Shown here piece after piece: positions 1 to 7,900 of a DNA stretch of 21,415 bases (position 1 is its first letter; each line of letters begins with the position of its first letter). This stretch comes from a virus. The notes beneath the pieces were generated by a model, which was given only the letters and a program-made list of their open reading frames with translations, did no database searches and was not told the origin of the DNA. The position numbers and the translations under genes were made by a program. The DNA is taken from IMG/VR virus record IMGVR_UViG_3300025120_000667, positions 1-21,415 of that record. One strand, given 5' to 3'.

Positions 1-962
1 ACATTTACTCTGTCTATATACTTTTGATATTCTGCACCATTTGCTTGCGCCCATGCAGTGCCTCCTAATTGATTTAAAAGGTCGCCTAATTGTTTGATTT
101 GCTCTTCAGTAGCTTCAAACATAAAAGCCTCTACTAATAGTAATGTGCCACGCATAGAACTAATTAAATCTTGATCTGCACTAGTTGATATAACTTCTGG
201 TCCACCCTGTGCTACATCTGGTGTAGGTTCCATTTGTTTTAATAAGTTGTTTAATGCATCTATTGTTTTTTGTGTTTCTGGATCTGGTCCTGCTGGTGCT
301 GCACCAGGTGCTTTTGCTGTTGCAGTATTGCCGGCTAATGCCGCAAGTGTTTCTTGACCTGCTGCTCCGTCAACTGATAAACCTTTTGACTTTTGGAAAT
401 CTTGTACTGCTTTAAATGTACCATTACCGTACTTGCCGTCAACGCCATTTGGATCAAATCCTGCATCTAATAAGTCTTGTTGTAACTTTTTAATTTCAGG
501 CATTGCTTTTTTGCCGCCGTCTTGATATTGTTTCATCAAACTAGCAGTACTTGCTGGTGTTGCACTTGCTTGTGTTGCGGCTGCGTCTGCTGGACCGTCA
601 ACTCCTGCTGTTGCTTGTGTTGCGGCTGCGTCTGCTGGACCGTCAACTCCTGCTGTTGCTTGGCCTGCATCTGCTCCACCGCCTTGTGGTGCGGTGTCTT
701 GTGTTGCAGCTGCTGCATCAGCTGGTCCGTCAACTCCTGCTGTTGCGGCTGTTGCTGCTTTTGGGTCAGCGCCTGTTTTCTTTTGTACTGTATCAGCTGC
801 TGCTTTTGCAGTTTCGTCGTCTAAACCTAATGCTTTTTTACCGTAGGCTACAAGGTCGTCAAACCAACCTTCTTGCATTTCAGCTTCACGTTTTTCTTGT
901 AATGCTCTTGTTTCAATACCGTATGCATCAGCTGTTTTAATTAAATCTTTAATACTTTTCAT
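1..962 (-). CDS. Peptidoglycan-binding-domain protein with Ala-rich repeats, C-terminus off window
   Basis: An open frame runs leftward from an ATG at 962-960 and is still open at base 1; about 320 residues are visible. Residues 1-65 are charged and probably helical. Residues 70-140 are a low-complexity Ala/Thr/Gly/Asp linker with three copies of a unit containing ATAGVDGPADAAATQ. Residues about 153-211 match the PG_binding_1 fold: LQQDLLDAGFDPNGVDGKYG, then TFKAVQDFQKSKGLSVDG and LAALAG. This domain normally binds cell-wall peptidoglycan, so a virion or lysis-related role is likely. No catalytic domain is visible before the cut; one could lie beyond the edge. The start overlaps the stop of the upstream gene (ATGA), so the two are translationally coupled. 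The domain call is firm; the function is inference. Confidence 0.82.
   Translation of the reverse strand, partial: MKSIKDLIKTADAYGIETRALQEKREAEMQEGWFDDLVAYGKKALGLDDETAKAAADTVQKKTGADPKAATAATAGVDGPADAAAATQDTAPQGGGADAGQATAGVDGPADAAATQATAGVDGPADAAATQASATPASTASLMKQYQDGGKKAMPEIKKLQQDLLDAGFDPNGVDGKYGNGTFKAVQDFQKSKGLSVDGAAGQETLAALAGNTATAKAPGAAPAGPDPETQKTIDALNNLLKQMEPTPDVAQGGPEVISTSADQDLISSMRGTLLLVEAFMFEATEEQIKQLGDLLNQLGGTAWAQANGAEYQKYIDRVN
568..744. repeat. 45-bp in-frame tandem repeat inside the PGBD protein gene
   Basis: Two identical 45-bp units lie back to back at 568-612 and 613-657. A degenerate 48-bp relative, with a 3-bp insertion, lies at 697-744. The unit is a multiple of three and is read on the minus strand as Ala/Thr-rich linker residues including GVDGPADAAATQ. 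It reads as a coding minisatellite that could expand or contract the linker without a frameshift. Confidence 0.9.
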
Positions 963-1522
963 TTTTTACTCCCTACAGGGCTTGTGTTGTTTGGTGTGTC
1001 GTCTATATCCTTAGACTCTCCTGCCGGGACACCTTCCATGTGGTTAATATCTTTTTCTTTGCGGACGCCTTCTAATTCTTTTAGTAGGTCCATTACTCTA
1101 TTGCCTGCAACGCTTTCTTGAGCACTTTCTCCGCCCATGTCTTCAGTACCTAATACTGCTTCATATGGTTTATCTTCTGTTTCCATTTGTTGTCTTTCAA
1201 CAGGATCGTTTTCTCCTCTTACAACAATATGTGAATGTGGAACAGTACAGTTATCAACTAGATACTTTTCTAAATGATGTGATGTTGTTGGGTAGCTTAA
1301 TTCTGCTTCGTATTGCGTAACTTCTAAATTACTTAGCTGTGGAAAGTCTAACGGTTTCTCTGATATTGGACTTCTTTTGCCTGAACTTAGATTTACTAAA
1401 TCAAAACGTCCTAAGTGTTGCTCCATATGATCCGCAAATGCTTCTGGTAAATCACCAGCAACTCTGATCATAAATTTATATGTTTTTTGAGCTTCTGTCA
1501 AAAATTGTGTAAAATTTTTCAT
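959..1522 (-). CDS. Conserved marine T4-like phage protein with capsid-targeting-like N-terminus
   Basis: The 187-residue product is a protein type I recognise from marine T4-like phages but cannot assign a function. It starts MKNFTQFLTEA, close to the T4 internal-protein capsid targeting sequence (MKTYQEFIAEA). In T4 the prohead protease cuts after an (L/I)xE triplet; here LTE ends at residue 10. Residues 14-110 look like a compact alpha/beta domain, and the tail from about 110 is acidic and probably disordered, with SAQESVAGNRVMDLLKELE as a helix. An AGGA sequence lies 9-10 bases before the ATG. The gene sits between gp16 and the PGBD gene and overlaps the latter by 4 bases. A packaged internal head protein is one possibility, inferred only from the N-terminus. 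Confidence 0.75.
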   Translation of the reverse strand: MKNFTQFLTEAQKTYKFMIRVAGDLPEAFADHMEQHLGRFDLVNLSSGKRSPISEKPLDFPQLSNLEVTQYEAELSYPTTSHHLEKYLVDNCTVPHSHIVVRGENDPVERQQMETEDKPYEAVLGTEDMGGESAQESVAGNRVMDLLKELEGVRKEKDINHMEGVPAGESKDIDDTPNNTSPVGSKK

Positions 1523-1543
1523 AACTGTATTCCTATACTAATA

Positions 1544-2029
1544 CTATTTATCCATGTTCTTTAGTTTTTCTAATAAACTATTACGGTCCGTAACAATTAC
1601 GCCTTCGCCTTGCACAATACTGCCGTCGGCACCGGAATCTTTATCCGATTTTTCCTTTTTAAGTTGCAATTCAACCATTTTTAATTTTTTGTCCATCTTT
1701 GCAACTTTAGCATCTAATGATGTCTTTAACATACCGCCTGCTACTTCAAAGACTCTACCTGAGTATCTTGACTCAACATTCATACCCAAATCCATTAAAT
1801 CTTCGTAGCTTTGTAGTGCCCTTTCTGCAATATCATTAAGTTCACTGTCGGCTTTTTCGCCTAAACCTTTAACACTAGGCAATGCACTAGCAATTTTGTC
1901 AAACTCTGCAATATCTCTTATTGTTTCGTTATGTTCAACAACTGCTTGCTGTTTTTTACTAGTGTTATCTGCTTCAATAATTTCTTTTGACTCAGGTAAG
2001 TTTAGAAGTTCTTCTAATTTTTTTGTCAT
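1544..2029 (-). CDS. gp16: Terminase small subunit, gp16-like
   Basis: At 161 residues it is nearly the length of T4 gp16 (164). The layout fits: a short N-terminal segment (MTKKLEELLNLPE), a helical middle, then RVFEVAGGMLKTSLDAKVAK followed by a charged coiled-coil helix to about residue 130, which resembles the gp16 central helices (VFATLMGQMTTTNREIL in T4). The C-terminus DRNSLLEKLKNMDK resembles the gp16 C-terminal segment. In T4, gp16 oligomers recognise and stimulate packaging of concatemeric DNA with gp17; gp17 is not in this window. The neighbour gp4 is also a head-maturation protein. Ribosome binding is weak (GGTG before ATG). The assignment rests on pattern memory, not an alignment. 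Confidence 0.72.
   Translation of the reverse strand: MTKKLEELLNLPESKEIIEADNTSKKQQAVVEHNETIRDIAEFDKIASALPSVKGLGEKADSELNDIAERALQSYEDLMDLGMNVESRYSGRVFEVAGGMLKTSLDAKVAKMDKKLKMVELQLKKEKSDKDSGADGSIVQGEGVIVTDRNSLLEKLKNMDK
1545..1552 (-). promoter_or_regulatory. Late-promoter-like GATAAATA before the 187-aa gene
   Basis: The minus strand reads GATAAATA, one base from the T4 late element TATAAATA, 22 bases before the ATG at 1522. It overlaps the last codon and TAG stop of the gp16-like gene, so part of the match could reflect coding sequence. Its recurrence upstream of other virion genes here supports it. Confidence 0.45.
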
Positions 2030-2053
2030 GATTGCACCATAATTTGCTATTAT

Positions 2054-2061
2054 TATTTATC
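2054..2061 (-). promoter_or_regulatory. Late-promoter-like GATAAATA before gp16
   Basis: GATAAATA on the minus strand lies in the 88-base gap between gp4 and gp16, 24 bases before the gp16 ATG. Unlike the element at 1545, it is in non-coding sequence. The rest of the gap shows no clear terminator. Confidence 0.55.
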
Positions 2062-2117
2062 AAAGTCGTAATCGTACAAAAAAATATCGGTTTTATACAT
2101 TTGGTATACTTTGTCTA

Positions 2118-2552
2118 TTATCGCTTGCCATTATGGAATATATCCTGTTCGGTGACAACTCTAAAAACTATTTTATTTTGTTTGCAATATGCAGTAGCAG
2201 CTTCCCACTTTGCTTGGTTAATAATATAATGGGCTTGATTGTGTTTTGATCTACCTAATTTTTCTTTTATAGCTTGATTACTAGGTTTAACTTCAATAAG
2301 TTCTGCATGTTGTTTTCCTTTTGCATCAGTGTATGCAATAAAAAAATCAGGAACATAAATTGAATATTTTCCTGTTAATGGATTTCTATAAGGAATTTTT
2401 ATTGCTTCACTTGCCCATTTAGCAATATTTTCGTTTGAATCGCAAAACCTCATAAAGGCAAATTCCCATCCGCTTCTATAAGTTGGTGTTCTGTTTCCTA
2501 TATATTTTTCTGGAAATTTTGGTACAAACTTTCCCTGGGCAAACTTAGCCAT
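2118..2552 (-). CDS. gp4: Head completion protein, gp4-like, nuclease fold
   Basis: The 144-residue product matches marine-phage gp4 head completion proteins in layout: FVPKFPEKYIGN, then TYRSGWEFAFMRFCD, then KWASEAIKIPYRNPLTGKY, VPDFFI and ELIEVKP. These carry the residues of a PD-(D/E)xK / TnsA-like nuclease core: E30, D69, and E87-x-K89. In T4, gp4 acts late in head assembly and is needed to finish packaged heads before tail joining. Its start overlaps the stop of the 120-aa gene by one base (TAATG), suggesting coupled translation. Nuclease chemistry is inferred from the motif; the head completion role is known from the family. Confidence 0.82.
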   Translation of the reverse strand: MAKFAQGKFVPKFPEKYIGNRTPTYRSGWEFAFMRFCDSNENIAKWASEAIKIPYRNPLTGKYSIYVPDFFIAYTDAKGKQHAELIEVKPSNQAIKEKLGRSKHNQAHYIINQAKWEAATAYCKQNKIVFRVVTEQDIFHNGKR

Positions 2553-2914
2553 TAGAGAATGATATTTCTTTTTTCAGTTTTGTTTGCAGTATTTTTTACT
2601 TTGTATCCTAAAGTACTAGTTTTTAATCTATTATAGTTAAGTATTTCTGTAACAACTGCACTAAGTTGAACAGCCTCTAAACCTTTAAGTGTATCTAATA
2701 ATTCAAATACTTTAACATTATCTAACTTAGATTGTTGTAGTAAAACACCTGCTGTACTTATAGATGCATTTTTATCAAAACCTCTTTTGTCAAAAAAAGC
2801 AATTACTGCATCTACTTCATTTGCAGGGTAACTTAATTTTTGGTTAAAGTATTGATCAAAAAATTGGTTTACTTTAGTGTCATTAGTATTTGGCTGTGAT
2901 GGTAGACTAGACAT
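2552..2914 (-). CDS. Conserved small T4-like marine phage protein, unknown function
   Basis: The 120-residue product has no named domain that I can assign. The part from about residue 30 to 105, with VDAVIAFFDKRGFDKNAS, LLQQSKLDNVKVFELLDTLK and VVTEILNYNRLKTSTLGYK, is a strongly helical block that I recognise as recurring in marine T4-like phages. The C-terminus KRNIIL is short and basic then hydrophobic. It lies between the gp54-like tail gene and gp4, one base after the former and overlapping the latter by one base. That position suggests a virion assembly or structural role, but nothing in the sequence identifies it. Confidence 0.75.
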   Translation of the reverse strand: MSSLPSQPNTNDTKVNQFFDQYFNQKLSYPANEVDAVIAFFDKRGFDKNASISTAGVLLQQSKLDNVKVFELLDTLKGLEAVQLSAVVTEILNYNRLKTSTLGYKVKNTANKTEKRNIIL

Positions 2915-2915
2915 A

Positions 2916-4196
2916 TTATCTTCCTAATACAGTTTGGTTAAGATTTTCAAGTGCAGTGTCAGGTAAATTAGCATATGCTGCAGATCTACCATTTACACCC
3001 GATCCACCATTATTTAAGTAATCTTTTGTAAACTGGTTCTTCATTGCGGACGTTGCTGCAGATGGATTGTTTGCAAGTTGTTGTGCTTGAACTGTTTTGC
3101 TTACTGCTGATAAACCTGCAACTGCTACTGTTGCTAATGCTAAGTCCTTTGCGCCGCCTGAGCCTCCGTTTTTTGGAAAAAACGTATTTGCTACTCCACT
3201 TACATCAATACCTGCTGTTCTTCCAATAGCATCAGTGAGTGCATTAAATCCTGCTTGGCGTATTCCATCTTTAGATAAATTTCTTATATTTCCTATTAAG
3301 TTTGCTGCAGCTAATCCAGCTTGTAACGGATTAGAAAAATTCTCGCCTCTTGCTATAAAGCCATATAAATCTAGTGCGCCTCCGAATATACCTCCTAAAC
3401 CTAATTGTCCTCCACCTTGTAAGCTAATTGGACTAGGTGTAACATCGTAGTGTGTATTTCCAAAACCGGTTGGTGCTCCTGGACCGCCTTCTTGTACAGA
3501 TCCTTGATCGTAAAACACTGCTTCGTAAGCAACTGTTATACTATTCTCCATAGTGCCGCCACCATCAGATGAACTTACTGTATCGTGTGCCCAGTTGGTC
3601 AATATTGGATTGACTAGTGTATATGTTAAATATTCTTTTTTACTTAATTGTGTTATTTTAATACTTCTAAAGAAAGGTCTGCCAGGATTGTTATTATCCA
3701 TACCAAATTTATATTTGTTTCTAGACGGACCTTCATAAGTGCTATCAGGTGATTTTGCGAAAGCTCTTCCATTATCTAGATATTGGTTACCGTCAGCAAA
3801 ATAGTATCTATAGTATGCTTGTATCATTGCAGTTGTTAAACTTGCATTATCGTCATGAAACGTAATATTCACAGGATCATAAGCAATACCTGTTTGTACA
3901 TTTTTATTTCTATTATATTTTTTTACTGTAGAAGTTTGTGCAGTATACTTAGGTAAGTCTGCAGATTTTACTAGCATGCCAACTTCTGTTCTTTGCTTTT
4001 GACTAAAGGATGGTAATATGCCTGCGGCTACAGGATCTACTTCAAAAAATACATGATAAAGAAATTTTGTTTTAGGTGCAAGGCGTTGATCACCATCTGT
4101 AAATAGTCTAGCGGCATGTTGCCAATCGCCTAAATTACCTTTTGGATTTAATGCACCTTGTGCTACGTTATCTAAGAAACCTGTAAACTTGCTCAT
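2916..4196 (-). CDS. Tail-tube-like baseplate protein (gp54/gp48 type), tube initiator candidate
   Basis: The 426-residue product has a tail-tube-like middle: LVKSADLPKYTAQTSTVKKY, then YDPVNITFHDDNASLTTAM, and later NSITVAYEAVFYDQG. This order (target-vector motif, PVNITFHDD, beta strand ending in YD) resembles tube and tube-cap proteins such as T4 gp54 and gp48, and it directly follows tube gp19. The N-terminus (residues 1-60) includes KTKFLYHVFFEVDP. Residues about 245-426 are rich in Gly, Ala and Asn and may be a membrane- or baseplate-facing extension. At 426 residues it is longer than T4 gp54 (320). Which of the T4 initiator or cap proteins it replaces is not clear. Confidence 0.6.
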   Translation of the reverse strand: MSKFTGFLDNVAQGALNPKGNLGDWQHAARLFTDGDQRLAPKTKFLYHVFFEVDPVAAGILPSFSQKQRTEVGMLVKSADLPKYTAQTSTVKKYNRNKNVQTGIAYDPVNITFHDDNASLTTAMIQAYYRYYFADGNQYLDNGRAFAKSPDSTYEGPSRNKYKFGMDNNNPGRPFFRSIKITQLSKKEYLTYTLVNPILTNWAHDTVSSSDGGGTMENSITVAYEAVFYDQGSVQEGGPGAPTGFGNTHYDVTPSPISLQGGGQLGLGGIFGGALDLYGFIARGENFSNPLQAGLAAANLIGNIRNLSKDGIRQAGFNALTDAIGRTAGIDVSGVANTFFPKNGGSGGAKDLALATVAVAGLSAVSKTVQAQQLANNPSAATSAMKNQFTKDYLNNGGSGVNGRSAAYANLPDTALENLNQTVLGR

Positions 4197-4201
4197 ATAA
4201 A

Positions 4202-4209
4202 TATTTATC
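4202..4209 (-). promoter_or_regulatory. Late-promoter-like GATAAATA abutting the gp54-like start
   Basis: GATAAATA lies only 5 bases before the ATG at 4196. With T4 late-promoter geometry (octamer at about -13 to -6), transcription would begin at or next to the A of the ATG, giving a leaderless message. An AAGGA overlaps the element (4212-4208), so a longer read-through transcript could still use it as a ribosome binding site. Confidence 0.5.
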
Positions 4210-4233
4210 CTTATAAGTTATATGGGTAGATAA

Positions 4234-4262
4234 TAAAAAAGGGGAGTGTTAAACTCCCCTTT
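4234..4262 (-). terminator. Intrinsic terminator after the tail tube gene
   Basis: On the minus strand AAAGGGGAGT pairs with ACTCCCCTTT around the 5-base loop TTAAC; the run of six T continues into ATTA. The 7-bp GC-rich core (4241-4247 with 4253-4259) and trailing T-tract are a textbook rho-independent terminator, 30 bases past the gp19 stop. It isolates sheath-tube transcription from the baseplate/head genes downstream, which carry their own promoter-like element. Confidence 0.9.
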
Positions 4263-4292
4263 GAATAGTTTAAGCAGATTAGTTAATATTTA

Positions 4293-4919
4293 TTAACCGC
4301 CACCTGTTACTAAAGTACCAGCACTACGTCCAACTGCTGTTCCAATGCCAGTGCCTTGCGGTGTCTGTATTGCATTATCGTAGCGTATTGAAAGTGTAAC
4401 ACTTACAGGATCAGTTGAGTTACTGTATGCTAAACTATTATAGTTTGCACTTTCACAATAACATCCGTATAATTCGAATGTTTCTAATACTGCTGGTGTG
4501 TTAGCACCGTTACCACCGTCTAAGATTTCAATACGTGTAGTAAATTTATAATCTTGTCCTGATGCTGCACTTGACTGTTCGTAGAAATCAAATTGTTTCT
4601 GTAGTTGTTCACCAACAAGTTTTTGAACGTTGTTGTTAACATCTTCACGTAAGTTAAGTGAAATTGGTTCCCAACTGTGTTTACCAGCAAGGTAAACTCT
4701 TGAGTTGTAAACGTCTATAGTCATTTGTTCAAAACTTACGTTTGGTCGAGTTACGTCTATAACCTGTTTTGTAAGTTCAGTACTTGGTGTTGATACCCCA
4801 AAATTTTCAAGACTCACTCTAAAGCGGTATTGTAGTTTTGGCATCAACAAGCCCTGATTGCTTGCGGAATCTCCGCTCGCTAAAGGGACTGTAATTTTGC
4901 TTAATGTTGATATTGCCAT
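4293..4919 (-). CDS. gp19: Tail tube protein, gp19
   Basis: Hexamers of this protein stack to form the inner tail tube through which DNA passes. The 208-residue sequence has the full marine gp19 pattern: LMPKLQYRFRVSLENFGV (residues about 25-42), TELTKQVIDVTRPNVSFEQM, IDVYNSRVYLAGKHSWEPIS, NVQKLVGEQLQKQFDFYEQ, LDGGNGANTPAVLETFELYG and SIRYDNAIQTP. It is longer than T4 gp19 (163). The extra residues include a small Gly/Thr-rich C-terminus. AGGAG at 4930-4926 lies 6 bases before the ATG. It follows the sheath gene and is followed by a strong terminator, consistent with high-level expression of a sheath-tube pair. Confidence 0.95.
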   Translation of the reverse strand: MAISTLSKITVPLASGDSASNQGLLMPKLQYRFRVSLENFGVSTPSTELTKQVIDVTRPNVSFEQMTIDVYNSRVYLAGKHSWEPISLNLREDVNNNVQKLVGEQLQKQFDFYEQSSAASGQDYKFTTRIEILDGGNGANTPAVLETFELYGCYCESANYNSLAYSNSTDPVSVTLSIRYDNAIQTPQGTGIGTAVGRSAGTLVTGGG

Positions 4920-4940
4920 AATCTGCTCCTAATCTAAATG

Positions 4941-4948
4941 TATTTATC
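4941..4948 (-). promoter_or_regulatory. Late-promoter-like GATAAATA before gp19
   Basis: GATAAATA lies in the 32-base gap between gp18 and gp19, 21 bases before the gp19 ATG and upstream of its AGGAG. The 12-mer TAAATACATTTA that overlaps it (4946-4935) is repeated exactly upstream of gp18 (8345-8334). Confidence 0.6.
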
Positions 4949-4951
4949 CAA

Positions 4952-7900
4952 TTAAAGTCCTGCTATTTCGCCAGTATTTTTGAGTCTCAATGGAATGTAA
5001 ATAAACTCAACTGCTTTAACAGGTTCAATAGCAATGTCTAAGTATAGTTCATTTCTATCAATCCTTGCAGGTGTGTTATTACTTTCATCACATACAACTA
5101 AGAAGTCATACAATGCTCTTTGACCAACAAGCTCAAGCATTAAGCTCTCTGCTGCTTGTTTGATCTCATCACGTGTGATTTTATCATTTGGTTCAAAAAT
5201 GTAAGGTTTAGCAAGTTGATTAAGTTGACTACGTAAGTAGATAACCAAACGAGCCACGTTAATTCTATCTAAAGAACTAGCGCCTCTTGCACGAGTTTTC
5301 TGTCCAAAGTTAACAAGTCCAGCACCTGTAATAAACGTAATTGGGTTTATGTTGTTGCTGTAAAGTGTATCTCTTTGACCTTCATTTAGTGCTACTGCAT
5401 TAAATTCGCCTTCGCTATTAATGTAACCTGTTGAACTTGCGTTTGTAACTCCGCCACGTCTTGTACCTGCTGGTGCAAACCATGGAAAGCTAACTTGGTC
5501 ACTTAGTGCAATAGTTCTTAGCATCATGTGTGAAGCTGGAACTACAACGTTGTTACCAAAGTTGTCGCTTGTAAATCCTGCAGGATAAAATACACCTAAG
5601 TATTCATCTCTACTTACAAGTCCTCTATCATTGTCTTCAACTGCTGCGTTAACGTTAGTTGCCCATTCATTTAATGAAGTTGCATCTGGTGTTAATCTAA
5701 ATGGTGAGTCACCTAAAATAAATGCTGTTAAGCCTCTATCATAGTTCAAACTAATCATTTCGCCAATTAGTTCTGAATAACCTGGACATGCCATTAAGTT
5801 AAACAATCTTGACTCATCATCTCTAATGTCATCATTACTGTTAACTACTGCTTGCATTGCTTGAACAATAACTTTACGTTGTGCTTTACGTCCAAAGCTA
5901 CCTGAACCATCTTCTTGGTTTCCAGATTCTGTAACCCAACGGTGCTCGTAATACGATTCCATTGATTCGTCACTTGCTCTACCGTTATCTGCAGATGTGT
6001 CAACATAATTGCGAACAAATTTCTTAACATTAAATCCTGAACGTCTTAGATTCCATAACAACATACCTTTTGGATATAGTGCTGGATCCGGAGCGTCAAA
6101 GTCTAAGAAGTTACTTGTTAACAATGTACCAATTTCACCTTCAGTGTTACTATTTGCGCCTGCTGTATTATAACGTGCATCTGCAAATAATATACCATCT
6201 TCAGTTGTTTGGTCTGCTTTGTCTCTAAGTTCCCATCTGTTTGCTGCTGGAGTATTTGTTAAGTTATTGTTGTACACATAAATTTGTGGATAGTTTTCTA
6301 AGTCTGCTGTACTAATCCAAATATCCCCAGTTACTAATGCAGTACCGTCACTTTGTAGTGTAGGTTTAGTTGCACTTACTATTGGTCCTGCTGGATCAGT
6401 TTTCTTAGTATCGTCAGCATCATAATAAGGTGATGTGCTATCTAAGTATCCTACCCATGTTGAACCATTATGTATCATCATATCTACTTCGTCAACAACT
6501 GAATTGTACCATAATTGGCCGTTAGTTGCTAATGCACTTGGTGCATCATTAGAAGCAGTGTAGAATGCAGTACCTGTATCACTAACTGATTTCCATAAAC
6601 TTGCTCTAAGTTGATTTGGATTTGTGTCACCGTTAGTTCCTGCCTCGTAGTACAAGTTAGGTGTACCACTGCTTGAACTTACAAATGCTGTAAATCCTGC
6701 TGCAAGTAATTTTGCATCAGTATCAACTAATTTAATATCACCGCCTAATGCATGTTTAATAATAACTCTATTTTGAGCTGTAACTTCTGCTGAAACATTT
6801 TCAACGTTTGCATTATTAATTGCTGCTGCAAGTACAGATGCGTCTGCTGTTGCACCAGTAGCAGTAAATGATACTGTTGCTGTTGTACTAAATGTTGCTA
6901 CGCCGTTATCACTAGATGCCATAGTAAATGTATGTGTACCTGATGATATAGATGATGCAGTAATTACTGCACTTGATATTGTAGTTGGCGCAACGCCGTT
7001 ACGTTTGAACAATTTAAATGTTGCTAATGGCTGTGCATCTGCCGCAGTGTTTGTCATTGCGTAAATAGCGCCGTTTGCAATACCAGTGCCTCCACCAGCT
7101 TTATCTAAGTTAAAAATAGAGTCTTCGTTACTAGCATATAATGGTGCATCAACTGCGTCCCATAATAATGTAGCACTGTTCCAAACTTTAACTCTTAATC
7201 TTGCTCCACCGTTTGGACTTGTAGTTTTAAACCATACACTTCCTGTTGGGCGTGTGTAAGTATCAGATGTTTTAAATTCTGGTACACTTGTATGCTTAGA
7301 AACTTGTAGTGCAGGTGGAAAATATGTTCCAGCTGTAATTCCTAGCTCAGTAAGTAATGTGCTATCGCCAGCAATTAAGATGTCGCCACCTTGAGTTGAA
7401 TCAGCTGCTGCCGATCCAGTACCATCACTGTAGATTTCTAATCTACTGTCAACTGCCGCTGCTGTAACACCAGTAATGCTCAAACCATTAATAGTTGCAG
7501 CAACATCACTAACTGCATCTGAATCGTTTATTGCTACTGTTACACCGTTAATTGAAATATTGGCTGTAGATGCAAATGTTGGATTTGCAGATGTGCCTTT
7601 AATTGTAGGCCAACTTTTTGTCCATGCATCACTACCAACTAATACCCAAACACCTGAAGCGTTTCTGTAAAAAATTCTGTTTACAGTACTTCTTGAAACA
7701 ACTGCATAGTCACCTATTGCGCCTACTGATTGTTTTGGTATTTTTCCGTCTGTTCCGTTTGCATTTATTCCACCGTCTTCAACTAATGTTGAATCAGTAA
7801 TAACAAGTGGAGTCTTAGTTGTAAAACTTTGTCCGCCTGTTACAGTTTGTGCTGCTGAATTCCACTGTTGAACTCCAAAAGTAGAAGTTTGTGTATCTAA

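Noticed and set aside
568-744. Repeats as a CRISPR array
   Set aside because: The copies are direct neighbours without spacers, in frame and inside a coding domain linker.
522-940. Cysteine-rich and leucine-rich plus-strand open frames
   Set aside because: They are antisense shadows of the 45-bp repeats in the minus-strand PGBD gene; the minus frame encodes a recognisable domain and the plus frames do not.
3097-3450. Plus-strand open frames opposite gp54-like, gp18 and fibre genes
   Set aside because: They have no ribosome binding sites or recognisable domains, and lie wholly inside strong minus-strand genes.
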